A DNA stretch of 64,000 bases from Halothiobacillus sp. Its GTDB lineage: Bacteria; Pseudomonadota; Gammaproteobacteria; Halothiobacillales; Halothiobacillaceae. The notes under the pieces were generated by a model, which was not told where the DNA came from, did not search any database, and saw only the letters and a program-made list of their open reading frames with translations. Position numbers and translations under genes: made by a program. The stretch lies in assembly GCA_016278265.1 (NCBI GenBank), contig JADQCE010000001.1:744001-808000 (forward strand). Direction: 5' to 3'. Positions 16,802 to 26,027 of the stretch are shown here, one piece after another; positions within the stretch are counted from its first letter, which is position 1; each line of letters opens with the position of its first letter.

Positions 16802-16847
16802 GGGCAGGCAGATGGCGCCCTTCGTCGATGCCTGACCTTGTGGCTGC

Positions 16848-16898
16848 AAAAGGCCGTCTCGTCTTCATCCCGTCGGGGTGGGGGCGGGCGGCCTTTTT
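16848..16898. terminator. possible bidirectional terminator between convergent genes
   Basis: AAAAGGCCG (16848-16856) and CGGCCTTTTT (16889-16898) are complementary across a 32-nt loop. A- and T-runs on the outer sides would serve both the cytochrome gene and the convergent DUF423 gene. The long loop lowers confidence. Confidence 0.5.
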
Positions 16899-16904
16899 CG
16901 TTGC

Positions 16905-17312
16905 CTACGCGCGCCGCTTGACCACGAGCAGCCCGGTCAGCCAACCGATCCAGCCCACCATCAAGAACAGGCCGCCGATGGGCGTGATCGGGCCGGGCCA
17001 GGATTGCCCGAACAAGGTGAGCGCGTACAGACTGCCACTGAATAGAATAATGCCGATCAGCCAGGCCGTCGCGATGGTCAGTCGCCAGCGGGTCTGGGCG
17101 GGCCAGTAGGCCAGCTGCATCAGTGCCAGGGTGTGCACGAAGTGCAGCAAGCTGGCGGTATCCACCTGCCGTTGGGCGTCCAGTGCGGTTGGTGCCATCG
17201 GGCCGTGCGCGGCCACGGCGGCCAGCCCGACCGCGATCAGGCCGCTGAGCAGGCCGACGGCCAGCACTCGTCGGTCTACGAAGTGGCCTTGATGGCCGGG
17301 GGTGTCCGGCAT
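16905..17312 (-). CDS. DUF423 family small inner-membrane protein (YgdD-like)
   Basis: A 135-residue membrane protein with four predicted hydrophobic segments: VLAVGLLSGLIAVGLAAVAA, LHFVHTLALMQLAYW, IATAWLIGIILFSGSLYAL and GGLFLMVGWIGWLTGLLV. The AAHGPM motif and the late GSLYALTL and TPIGGLFLMVGW segments match the DUF423 family. The biochemical function of this family is unknown. It lies upstream of, and convergent with, the cytochrome gene. Confidence 0.85.
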   Translation of the reverse strand: MPDTPGHQGHFVDRRVLAVGLLSGLIAVGLAAVAAHGPMAPTALDAQRQVDTASLLHFVHTLALMQLAYWPAQTRWRLTIATAWLIGIILFSGSLYALTLFGQSWPGPITPIGGLFLMVGWIGWLTGLLVVKRRA

Positions 17313-17342
17313 GCTGTTGGCTCCGGTGCGGTGAGTAGAGGA

Positions 17343-17522
17343 TCAGAACTCGTCGATCATCTGCGTGCGCAGTCGGCGTTCCTCGAGAAGGTCGTCGACT
17401 TGGCGCCGAGCATCCTTCCTGCCCTTGATGCTGTCGAGCAGGGAGTCGTTGTTCTGCTCGTCGTCATCGATGTCCGCATCGTTCCAGTCGTCGAGATCCT
17501 GATAGTCGTTTTCTTTGCTCAT
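17343..17522 (-). CDS. small acidic protein with basic C-terminal helix (PA3496-like)
   Basis: A 59-residue reading frame from ATG at 17522, with an AGGCAGG ribosome site upstream, to TGA at 17343. The N-terminal half is very acidic (DYQDLDDWNDADIDDDEQNND). The C-terminal half is a predicted helix RKDARRQVDDLLEERRLRTQ. The pattern of an acidic tail followed by RRxVDDLLEERRLR matches a widespread short gammaproteobacterial family (Pseudomonas PA3496-like) reported as a putative envelope-integrity factor. It is oriented with the DUF423 gene 30 nt downstream and may be cotranscribed with it. Real by codon use and ribosome site; function unknown. Confidence 0.7.
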   Translation of the reverse strand: MSKENDYQDLDDWNDADIDDDEQNNDSLLDSIKGRKDARRQVDDLLEERRLRTQMIDEF

Positions 17523-17852
17523 GATGTACCTGCCTGATCAACACGTTCAAGGCAACCTCCGAGAGAGGTCGCGTTGGCATCGATCGACGGTCATGGCCAA
17601 GTCCTGCAGGCCATCATGGGTCCCGGGGCATTTCCCGGGCCGGCGCCCCGTCCGCGGGGATGACCAGCCGATTTCCGGCGATTTATACCGCGTTTTTTCA
17701 GCTGCTCAAAGCAGATTGTTCATCGCGCCGAGGCACGCATGGGGCGGGCCTTGCGGCGATGCAACAGTCGGTCTCGGAAAGCCTTGAAAATGGGCGTGGC
17801 GAAGGTTTTCGAAGGAGCGCAGGAAAAAGGGTTTCTTTGGCGAGGCGGGGGG
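17523..17852. other. intergenic region downstream of fis, no gene seen
   Basis: About 330 nt. I see no convincing reading frame. It contains two GC-rich hairpins, CCCGGG/CCCGGG (17622-17639) and CCCCG/CGGGG (17646-17659), an A/T-richer stretch around 17685-17720, and no clear poly-T terminator for fis. A promoter for the small acidic protein gene must lie here, but no strong hexamers stand out. Confidence 0.5.
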
Positions 17853-18161
17853 TCAGATCAGGTCGTGGTCGCGCAGTTTCTTTCGCAGCGTGCTGCGGTT
17901 GATCCCCAGGCAGGTGGCCGCCCGGCTCTGGTTGTGGTCGCAGCGTTCCAGCACGCGGGCGAGCAGGGGGCGTTCCACCTGACCCATGACCAATTGGTAG
18001 AGGTTGCTGGGCTGATCTTCCTCGAAGGCATCCCAGAGGATGTCGAGCGCGTCGATGATGGTCTCGTGCACGTCGTGGTGACACTCGGCGGCACGACGGG
18101 CGCTGCCGTTCAGCGACGACAGGTTGGGCTGGGAGGTGGCGGTGCTGGATGAGTAGGTCAT
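17853..18161 (-). CDS. fis: DNA-binding nucleoid protein Fis
   Basis: A 102-residue dimeric DNA-bending protein, a global regulator of rRNA, growth-phase and recombination functions. The C-terminal helix-turn-helix is clear: VERPLLARVLERCDHNQS then RAATCLGINRSTLRKKLRDH. The N-terminal ~25 residues are Ser/Thr-rich, like other Fis proteins outside the enterics. It lies 113 nt downstream of dusB, the universal dusB-fis arrangement, and is probably read through from it. The ribosome site is weak (AAAGAAT). Confidence 0.94.
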   Translation of the reverse strand: MTYSSSTATSQPNLSSLNGSARRAAECHHDVHETIIDALDILWDAFEEDQPSNLYQLVMGQVERPLLARVLERCDHNQSRAATCLGINRSTLRKKLRDHDLI

Positions 18162-18274
18162 TATTCTTTTTCAACAACGCGGCATGGGGGCGGACAGGAC
18201 CACGAGACGACGGGGCGAACGGATCACTCCGTGGTCGTCCCGATGTTTCCTCGATCGAGCGTTCCGTTGGCCGT

Positions 18275-19345
18275 TCAGGCGCTCAGGTCAGCGGAGGTGC
18301 TCGATACGCTGCGAAGCTCGGCCTCCCGCCGGTCAAGCCACCGGCGCTGGGACTCGATGGTCTCCAGTCGGTTGAACTCCTTGCGCGTCCCTTCGTCAAT
18401 CGGTAGCTGCGAAGAATACCACCCCCAGTGCTTCCTCGCGATGCGCACGCCCATCACATTTCCGTAATGGCAATAAATATTCTCGAATTGCGCGCGCACA
18501 AAGCCCATGACCTGGATCGGCGCCGGGTCGGGCTGGACGCGGCGGCCTTCCAGCGCGGCACGAAGCTGGCCGAATAGCCAGGGGCGACCGAAGGCGGCAC
18601 GACCGATCATCAGTCCGGCGGCACCGGTTTTTTCCAGCACGTCGAATGCCTTGTCCACCGAGTCGATATCCCCGTTGGCCAGCACCGGGATGCGGCGTTC
18701 GGCGACCACCTGCGCGATGGTGTCGTATTCCGCCTCGCCGAGGTATTTCTGCGCGCGGGTGCGGCCATGAATCGAGAGCATCGCGACGCCGTTTTCTTCG
18801 GCGATGCGGGCAATCTCGGGGGCATTGCGCCAGGTCTCGTCCGGTCCGGTGCGCATCTTGAGCGTGATGGGGCAGGGCACGGCATTGACCGTCGCCTCGA
18901 GCAGTCGGGCGATCGTATCGGGCTCGGCCATCAGCGCCGAGCCGGCCGCCTTTCGGCAGACCTTCTTGGCCGGGCAGCCGAGGTTGAGATCGATCAGTTG
19001 CGCGCCGTCGCGGTAGGCCTGCTGCGCGGCCCGGGCGAGATCGTCTGGTTCGTTGCCCAGCAATTGGACCGCGCGCGGCTCTGGGTCATCGGCGCGTATG
19101 CGGCGCTGCTCGCTCTTGCGGGTATGCCGCAGTTCGGGCTTGCTGCTGAGCATCTCGTTGATCACCAACCCGGCACCTTGGTCGAAACACAGCTGGCGAA
19201 ATGGGCGGTCGGAGATGCCGGCCATGGGCGCGAGCGCCAGGGGAAACTCGATCTGCAGGTGCTCGTCGCGGCCGATCAACTCGATCGGCGCAAGACGCGC
19301 TGCGGACGCGGTTTCGGTTGGCTTGTCAGGGTGTACGGACGTCAA
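18275..19345 (-). CDS. dusB: tRNA-dihydrouridine synthase B
   Basis: FMN- and NADPH-dependent reduction of uridine (position 17 in E. coli) to dihydrouridine in tRNA. LALAPMAGISDRPFRQL and NLGCPAKKVCRKAAGSALM (catalytic Cys) are diagnostic. IHGRTRAQKY and LANGDIDSVDKA form the phosphate-binding part, and the C-terminal helical domain is present. The frame begins only at a TTG (19345), inside the last codons of dctM (20 nt overlap), with a weak ribosome site. A second TTG 28 codons later is equally weak. The N-terminus is therefore uncertain by about 28 residues. Followed by fis. Confidence 0.93.
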   Translation of the reverse strand: MTSVHPDKPTETASAARLAPIELIGRDEHLQIEFPLALAPMAGISDRPFRQLCFDQGAGLVINEMLSSKPELRHTRKSEQRRIRADDPEPRAVQLLGNEPDDLARAAQQAYRDGAQLIDLNLGCPAKKVCRKAAGSALMAEPDTIARLLEATVNAVPCPITLKMRTGPDETWRNAPEIARIAEENGVAMLSIHGRTRAQKYLGEAEYDTIAQVVAERRIPVLANGDIDSVDKAFDVLEKTGAAGLMIGRAAFGRPWLFGQLRAALEGRRVQPDPAPIQVMGFVRAQFENIYCHYGNVMGVRIARKHWGWYSSQLPIDEGTRKEFNRLETIESQRRWLDRREAELRSVSSTSADLSA

Positions 19346-20708
19346 GGGTCTCGGGCAGCCAGGTGACGATCTCCGGGAAGATGACCAACAGGGCCAGCAC
19401 GGCGATCTGGATGGCGATGAACGGCAGGACGCCGCGATAGATCTGGGCGGTGCGAATGCTGGCCGGCGCGGCCCCGCGCAGGTAAAACAACGAGAAGCCG
19501 AACGGCGGGGTGAGGAAGCTCGTCTGCAGGTTGACCGCGAGCAGGATGCCCAGCCAGATCGGATCGATACCCATCATCAGCAGCACCGGTGCGACGATCG
19601 GTACCACCACGAAGGTGATCTCGATGAAGTCGAGCATGAAGCCGAGCAGGAACACGATCACCATGACGCCCAGCAGGGCGGTCATCGCCCCCCCCGGCAG
19701 GCCCGAGAGCAGGTCATGGACCATCTCGTCGCCACCAAACCCGCGGAAGACCAGCGAGAAGATCGAGGCGCCGATGAAGATCATGAACACCATCGCGGTG
19801 ACGCGCAGGGTGGCGGTCAGGCTCTCGTGCAGCACCGGGAAGGTCAGGCGTCGTTTGGCCAGCGCGAGCAGCAGGGCGCCGACCGCGCCCACGGCGGCCG
19901 CCTCGGTCGGCGTGGCGATGCCGCTCATGATCGAACCGAGCACCAACACGATTAGTCCGATCGGCGAGGCCAGGGCGATCAGTAACCGGCTGATCGGTGG
20001 GCGCTCGGCCAGTTCCGCCTCGGACAGCCCCGGCACCCGCTCGGGCTGGCGCCAGGCCACGAACAGGATGTAGCCGGCGTAGGCACCCACCAGGATCAGC
20101 CCGGGGATCAGTGCCCCGGTGAACAGGTCGCTCACTGCGACCGTCTCGGGGGAGAAGATGCCTTGCTCGAGCTGCGCCTGGGTGTAGGCGTTGGAAAGCT
20201 GATCGCCCAGCAACACGAGGATGATCGAGGGCGGGATGATCTGTCCCAGCGTGCCGGCGGCGGCCACCGAGCCACTGGCCAGTCGCGGGTCGTAACCGCG
20301 GCGCAGCATGACCGGCAGGGCGATCAGTCCGAGTGTCACCACGGTGGCACCCACGATGCCGGTGCTGGCGGCGAGGATGGCGCCAACGAGCATCATGGAT
20401 AGCCCCAACCCTCCCGGGCGGCGGCCGAACAATGCGCTCATGTTCTCGAGCAGGTCATCGGCGACGCGGGCCTTTTCCAGCAGCATGCCCATCAGCACGA
20501 ACAGGGGCACGGCGACCAGCGTCTGGTTGAGCATGATGCCGAACAGGCGATTGGGCATCGCGCCCATCAGACCGTGATCGAACATCCCCAGCAGGGTGCC
20601 TAGCCCCGCGAACAGCAATGAGACGCCGGCCAGCACGAAGGCGACCGGAAAGCCGCTCATCAGGGCGGCGAAGGTGGTCAATACCATCAGGAGCAGCAGC
20701 CATTCCAT
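19326..20708 (-). CDS. dctM: TRAP transporter large permease subunit (DctM)
   Basis: Large membrane subunit of a tripartite ATP-independent periplasmic transporter, coupling solute uptake to the Na+/H+ gradient. A 460-residue protein with about a dozen hydrophobic segments. DctM-type motifs include PLFVLMGMLLEKARVADDLL, GIVGATVVTLGLIALPVMLRRGYD, SGSVAAAGTLGQIIPPSIILV and the C-terminal TPPFGFSLFYLRGAAP. The start is 3 nt after the dctQ stop. The substrate-binding subunit DctP is not in this window, so the substrate is unknown. Confidence 0.93.
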   Translation of the reverse strand: MEWLLLLMVLTTFAALMSGFPVAFVLAGVSLLFAGLGTLLGMFDHGLMGAMPNRLFGIMLNQTLVAVPLFVLMGMLLEKARVADDLLENMSALFGRRPGGLGLSMMLVGAILAASTGIVGATVVTLGLIALPVMLRRGYDPRLASGSVAAAGTLGQIIPPSIILVLLGDQLSNAYTQAQLEQGIFSPETVAVSDLFTGALIPGLILVGAYAGYILFVAWRQPERVPGLSEAELAERPPISRLLIALASPIGLIVLVLGSIMSGIATPTEAAAVGAVGALLLALAKRRLTFPVLHESLTATLRVTAMVFMIFIGASIFSLVFRGFGGDEMVHDLLSGLPGGAMTALLGVMVIVFLLGFMLDFIEITFVVVPIVAPVLLMMGIDPIWLGILLAVNLQTSFLTPPFGFSLFYLRGAAPASIRTAQIYRGVLPFIAIQIAVLALLVIFPEIVTWLPETLDVRTP

Positions 20709-20711
20709 GCC

Positions 20712-21278
20712 TTACATGCCTTCCTTGATCGAGCCGTGCTCCGGTTCGGTTGGGCGCTGGTCGCGCAGCACGGCCACGTGGCGCAGCAGTTCGACCAGCC
20801 CCTGCCAGAAAAGCAGGGCGGGCATGATAATCAGCAGGGTCTTGAGGACATACAGCAGCGGGATGCCGCCGGGCTCGGGTGAGCCTTCGCGCATGGCCCA
20901 GCTGTTGCCGACGTACTCGAAACTGGAGAATGCGATAAACAGGCAGACCGGCCAGAGCAATACCACGACGCCGATGATCTCGATCCAGGCGCGGGTCTTG
21001 GGCGAGGCGCTGCGAGAGAGTACGTCGACGCGGACATGGCCGTCGTGGCGATAGGTGTAGCCCATGGCGAGCATGAACATCAGTGCGAACCAGTACGTGA
21101 TCGATTCGGAGAGCCACTGGCTGCTGTCCGACAGGCCATAGCGCAACGCAACGACACCGAATACCGTAAGCGTCAGAACCAGGCCCAGCCAGGCGACCAG
21201 GCGCCCGGTCCACTCATTGACCCGGTCCAGACGGTCGACCAGTCGGCTCAGCCGGCAGGATGTTTCCGATTGGCTCAT
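20712..21278 (-). CDS. dctQ: TRAP transporter small permease subunit (DctQ)
   Basis: Small four-helix membrane subunit that pairs with DctM. 188 residues with four hydrophobic segments (about 30-50, 70-90, 105-125, 145-165) and the family pattern WLSESITYWFALMFMLAMGYTYRHDGHVRVDVL. The frame runs further upstream, but the ATG at 21278 has AGGTGA 4 nt before it and the longer version does not look like protein. Its ATG shares a base with the thrB stop (TGATG), indicating translational coupling. Confidence 0.9.
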   Translation of the reverse strand: MSQSETSCRLSRLVDRLDRVNEWTGRLVAWLGLVLTLTVFGVVALRYGLSDSSQWLSESITYWFALMFMLAMGYTYRHDGHVRVDVLSRSASPKTRAWIEIIGVVVLLWPVCLFIAFSSFEYVGNSWAMREGSPEPGGIPLLYVLKTLLIIMPALLFWQGLVELLRHVAVLRDQRPTEPEHGSIKEGM

Positions 21279-22252
21279 CAGCTCACCTGTGCGGGCTGGT
21301 TGGACCTGATCCATTCGCCAGCGGCGGTGCCGGCGGCTCGGTGCGCCTCGAGGATGCGGCGAAACGGCGTCGGGTCCTTGATGTAGGTCATCTCGCCGGC
21401 ACGCGGAAAGTATTGATCCTGCATGCGCGAGACCCAGAAACGCAGGGCCGCGGCGCGCAGCAGGCCCGGCCAGGCCGCCTGTTCGGCGGTGGTGAAGGGG
21501 CGTTCGGCGAGATAACCGGCCAGCAGTGCATCGCGCTCGGCAGCGCGCGATTGGCCCCATTCGTCCACGCACCAGTCGTTGAGCGTCACCGCTAGATCGT
21601 AGGCGAATACATCGGTACAGGCGTAGTAAAGATCGATGATGCCGGTCAGTTCACCGTCATCGAACAGGGCGTTGTCGCGAAACAGATCGGCGTGGATCGC
21701 CCCTTCTGGCAGCCCGGCGCGCGACTGCTCCTGTTGAAAGGCGATCTCGTCGTCGAGCAGCGCGAGTTCGTCGTCGCTGGCCTTGCTGTGGAGCTGTTGA
21801 GTGACGCCCTCGGCCCAGGCGAGATCACGATCGGGGGCCCGATATTCCGGGAAGTCGGCGGAGACGCGATGAAAGCGCGCCAGCGTTCGACCGATCTCGG
21901 CACAGGCGGCCGTGTCCGGGTGGTCGAGCGACGCGCCATTCAGTCGCTGGACCAGGGCGGCCGGTTTGCCGTTGAGTTCGGTCAGGTAGGCCCCGTCACG
22001 GGTGGGTACCGGGTGGGCCGTGGGGATGTCGTGTTCGGCGAGGTAGGCCATCAGATCGAGAAAGAACGGCAGCTCGTCGGCCCCGTGATTCTCGAACAGG
22101 GTCAGCACAAAGCGGCCGCCGGTCGTGGTGACGAAGTAGTTGGTGTTCTCGATCCCGGCGGCAATGCCCCGGTGCTCGACCCGTTTACCGCAGTCGAACT
22201 GGGTCAGGAAGGTGTCGAGTTGATCGGTATCGACCTTGGTAAAAACCGACAT
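21278..22252 (-). CDS. thrB: homoserine kinase, choline-kinase-like (ThrB2) type
   Basis: ATP-dependent phosphorylation of homoserine in threonine synthesis. The protein starts MSVFTKVDTDQLDTFLTQFD and has the aminoglycoside-phosphotransferase fold: GIENTNYFVTT, FVLTLFENH and the catalytic GAIHADLFRDNALF followed by GIIDLYYAC. At 324 residues it matches the Pseudomonas-type enzyme rather than the GHMP-family E. coli ThrB. I start it at the ATG at 22252, where the family N-terminus begins. It ends inside the first codon of dctQ; no other threonine gene is near. Confidence 0.93.
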   Translation of the reverse strand: MSVFTKVDTDQLDTFLTQFDCGKRVEHRGIAAGIENTNYFVTTTGGRFVLTLFENHGADELPFFLDLMAYLAEHDIPTAHPVPTRDGAYLTELNGKPAALVQRLNGASLDHPDTAACAEIGRTLARFHRVSADFPEYRAPDRDLAWAEGVTQQLHSKASDDELALLDDEIAFQQEQSRAGLPEGAIHADLFRDNALFDDGELTGIIDLYYACTDVFAYDLAVTLNDWCVDEWGQSRAAERDALLAGYLAERPFTTAEQAAWPGLLRAAALRFWVSRMQDQYFPRAGEMTYIKDPTPFRRILEAHRAAGTAAGEWIRSNQPAQVS

Positions 22253-22301
22253 GACGGTCTCGTTCGTTGTTTGGGTTTGCCCAGATTTCCGTGGTCTCGG
22301 C

Positions 22302-23021
<720 letters not shown>

Positions 23022-23170
23022 GCAAAACCGCGCAAGACTGAGGTGTCCCCAGGGGATTCCCCCAAGGTATTCAGTGGATACTCAGTGGCTTTCGACCCGT
23101 CGGCGACGGGGCTGGCTGTGGCATAGTACCCGCCTAGTATCCACGGAATTTAAAAGGGGCAAATCCTACC

Positions 23171-25885
23171 ATGTCCGACCGCAACGGACCCGTGATTCTC
23201 GTCGACGGCAGTTCCTTCCTGTTTCGCGCCTTTCACGCGCTACCGCCGCTTACCGCGCCCGACGGCGCACCCACCGGCGCGATTCACGGCGTGGTCAACA
23301 TGCTCCTAAAGATGCGTCGCGAGGCCGATCCCAGCCACATGGCCGTGGTATTCGATGCCCCGGGCAAGACCTTTCGGAACGACATCTATCCCGAGTACAA
23401 GGCCCACCGCCCGCCACTGCCCGACGACCTGCGCGTGCAGATCGAGCCGGTTCACGCATTGGTCCGCGCCTTGGGTTTTCCGCTCCTGTGCATCGATGGC
23501 GTGGAGGCGGATGATGTCATCGGCACCCTGATGCACGAGGCGCGCGAGAACGACGAGGAGGTGATCGTCGCCACCGCCGACAAGGATTTCGCCCAGTTGG
23601 TGGCACCCAGCGTGACCTTGGTCAACACGATGAGCAACAAGACCACGGACGTCGCGGCCGTCGAGGAAAAGTACGGCATCACCCCGGCGCAGTTCATCGA
23701 CTTTCTCGCCCTGGTGGGCGACAAGGTCGACAACATCCCCGGCGTACCGGGTTGCGGGCCCAAGACGGCCACCAAGTGGATCAACCAGTACGGCTCGCTC
23801 GACGAGATCATCGCGCATGCCGAGTCCCTCAAGGGCAAGGTGGGTCAGTCGCTGCGCGATTCGCTCGCGTTCCTGCCCACCAGCCGGGAACTGGTGACGA
23901 TCCGCACCGATTGCGAGCTGCCGGTTACCCTCAACGAGCTGGTGATCGAGCCGGCGGACGTTCAGACCGGCCTGGCACTAGCCGATCGCTACGGCCTCAA
24001 CTCGCTGCGTCGCTGGTTCGGTGAGCAGGGGCTCGAGGAAGGCGAGTCGGTCGCGGCGACGGCAGAGCGCCCCGAGGTCGAGTACCACACGGTGACCGAT
24101 CTCGACACGCTGGATGCCTGGATCACGCGGATCGAGGCGGCCCCGCGCGTGGCCTTCGACACCGAGACCAATTCGCTCGAGCCGATGCAGATGGCGGTGG
24201 TCGGGCTGTCGTTCGCGATCGATCCCCACGAGGCGATCTACGTCCCCTTGCAGCACGTCGATGCCCACGGGGAACGGATCGAGCCACAATTGGCGCGCGA
24301 CACGGTGCTTTCCCGAATCAAGTCTTGGCTGGAAGACGATCGTCCCACCAAGATCCTGCAGAACGCGAAGTTCGACATGCACGCGCTCGCCAATCACGAC
24401 ATCACCCTGCGCGGGCTGGTCGACGACAGCATGCTCGAGTCCTATGTGCTCGATCCGACTGCCTCGCGCCACGACATGGACACGCTCGCCTCTCGGGAGT
24501 TGGCGCACCAGACCACCACCTTTGAGCAGGTGGCGGGCAAGGGCGCCAAGCAACTGACCTTCGATCAGGTCGCGATCGACGTGGCTGGCCCGTACGCCGC
24601 CGAGGATGCGGACATCACGCTGCAACTGGCCGATCGCCTGCGGGCGCGGTTGGCCGAGGTGCCCACCCTGATGACGGTCTACGAGGAGATCGAACGCCCC
24701 TTGGTGCCGGTCTTGTTCACCATGGAGCGTGCCGGTGTGGCGATCGACAGCGAGCAGTTGGCGCGCCAGGGGGAGGCCATCGCCGAACGGATCGCCACGA
24801 TCGAGATGGAGGCCCAGGAAATCGCCGGCGAGGCCTTCAACCTCGGCTCGACCAAGCAGCTCAAGGCGATCCTGTACGAGCGCATGGGCCTACCGGTGAA
24901 GGTCAAGACGCCCAAGGGCGAGCCGTCGACCAACGAAGAGGCATTGTCGGCGCTGGTGGATGAGCATCCGTTGGCGCAATTGATCCTCGACTATCGTGGC
25001 CTGACCAAGCTCAAGAGCACCTACATCGATCGCCTGCCCGAGCGCATCGATCCCGACACCGGACGTGTGCACTCGATGTTTCACCAGGCGGTAACGGCCA
25101 CCGGGCGCCTGTCATCGTCGAATCCCAACCTGCAGAACATTCCGGTGCGCACCGAGGAAGGCCGGCGGATTCGCAAGGCGTTCGTCGCCACGCCCGGTCA
25201 CCAGCTCATCTCGGCGGACTATTCGCAGATCGAGCTGCGCATCATGGCGCACCTGTCGGGTGACGAGGGGTTGCTGTCGGCCTTCGAGCACGGCGAGGAC
25301 ATCCACCGGGCCACCGCTCGCGAGGTATTCGCCGACGGTGGCGAGGTAAACGACGACCAGCGTCGCGCGGCCAAGGCGATCAACTTCGGCCTGATCTACG
25401 GCATGTCGGCCTTCGGGCTGGCGCGCCAGATCGGGGTGGGGCGCACCGAGGCGCAGAATTACATCGATCGCTACTTCGCCCGTTACCCCGGCGTCGCGCG
25501 CTACATGGACGAGACCCGTCGGCAGGCGCACGAACACGGTTATGTCGAGACGGTCTTCGGTCGACGGCTGTATCTGCCCGAACTCAAGAGCCGCAACGGC
25601 CAGCGCCGGCAGTACGCCGAACGCACGGCGATCAATGCCCCGATGCAGGGCACGGCCGCCGACATCATCAAGCGGGCCATGCTGGCCCTGCATGAGAGCG
25701 TGGTCGTGCCCGGTCGCGCCCGGATGATCATCCAGGTGCACGACGAGCTGATCTTCGAGGTGCCGGCCGGTGAGTCCGAGTCGTTGGCCGACGAGATTGA
25801 GAAAACCATGATTGCCGCCGCCGAGCTACGGGTGCCGTTGGAAGTGGGGATTGGTATCGGGGAAAGTTGGGACGAGGCGCATTGA
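23171..25885 (+). CDS. polA: DNA polymerase I
   Basis: Repair and Okazaki-fragment-processing polymerase, 904 residues. The 5'-nuclease domain (1-~300) has VVFDAPGKTFRN, VEADDVIGTL and ATADKDFAQLV. The 3'-5' exonuclease is complete: FDTETNSLEP, NAKFDMHAL and YAAEDADITLQL. The polymerase domain has motif A DYSQIELRIMAHLSGD, motif B RRAAKAINFGLIYGMSAFG and motif C QVHDELIFEVP. All three activities look intact. The start ATG follows a purine-rich AAAAGGGGC. A strong hairpin terminator lies 80 nt after the stop. Confidence 0.98.
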   Translation: MSDRNGPVILVDGSSFLFRAFHALPPLTAPDGAPTGAIHGVVNMLLKMRREADPSHMAVVFDAPGKTFRNDIYPEYKAHRPPLPDDLRVQIEPVHALVRALGFPLLCIDGVEADDVIGTLMHEARENDEEVIVATADKDFAQLVAPSVTLVNTMSNKTTDVAAVEEKYGITPAQFIDFLALVGDKVDNIPGVPGCGPKTATKWINQYGSLDEIIAHAESLKGKVGQSLRDSLAFLPTSRELVTIRTDCELPVTLNELVIEPADVQTGLALADRYGLNSLRRWFGEQGLEEGESVAATAERPEVEYHTVTDLDTLDAWITRIEAAPRVAFDTETNSLEPMQMAVVGLSFAIDPHEAIYVPLQHVDAHGERIEPQLARDTVLSRIKSWLEDDRPTKILQNAKFDMHALANHDITLRGLVDDSMLESYVLDPTASRHDMDTLASRELAHQTTTFEQVAGKGAKQLTFDQVAIDVAGPYAAEDADITLQLADRLRARLAEVPTLMTVYEEIERPLVPVLFTMERAGVAIDSEQLARQGEAIAERIATIEMEAQEIAGEAFNLGSTKQLKAILYERMGLPVKVKTPKGEPSTNEEALSALVDEHPLAQLILDYRGLTKLKSTYIDRLPERIDPDTGRVHSMFHQAVTATGRLSSSNPNLQNIPVRTEEGRRIRKAFVATPGHQLISADYSQIELRIMAHLSGDEGLLSAFEHGEDIHRATAREVFADGGEVNDDQRRAAKAINFGLIYGMSAFGLARQIGVGRTEAQNYIDRYFARYPGVARYMDETRRQAHEHGYVETVFGRRLYLPELKSRNGQRRQYAERTAINAPMQGTAADIIKRAMLALHESVVVPGRARMIIQVHDELIFEVPAGESESLADEIEKTMIAAAELRVPLEVGIGIGESWDEAH

Positions 25886-25965
25886 TATGCGTGCCCGAGT
25901 CGATACTCGTCGGAAACGACGGGCCATTGAGTTAGGGCAGAGTTAAGCCCGGTGAGTTAATGCAA

Positions 25966-26003
25966 AAAGCCCGCTGTCGCGTTTTCGCGCCAGCGGGCTT
26001 TGT
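25966..26003. terminator. bidirectional intrinsic terminator between polA and the EAL gene
   Basis: AAAGCCCGCTG (25966-25976) is perfectly complementary to CAGCGGGCTTT (25991-26001), with A-runs on the left and T's on the right. It can stop polA transcripts and those of the convergent gene. Confidence 0.85.
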
Positions 26004-26027
26004 CGTTCTCGACAGCGTGCCGTGGGG

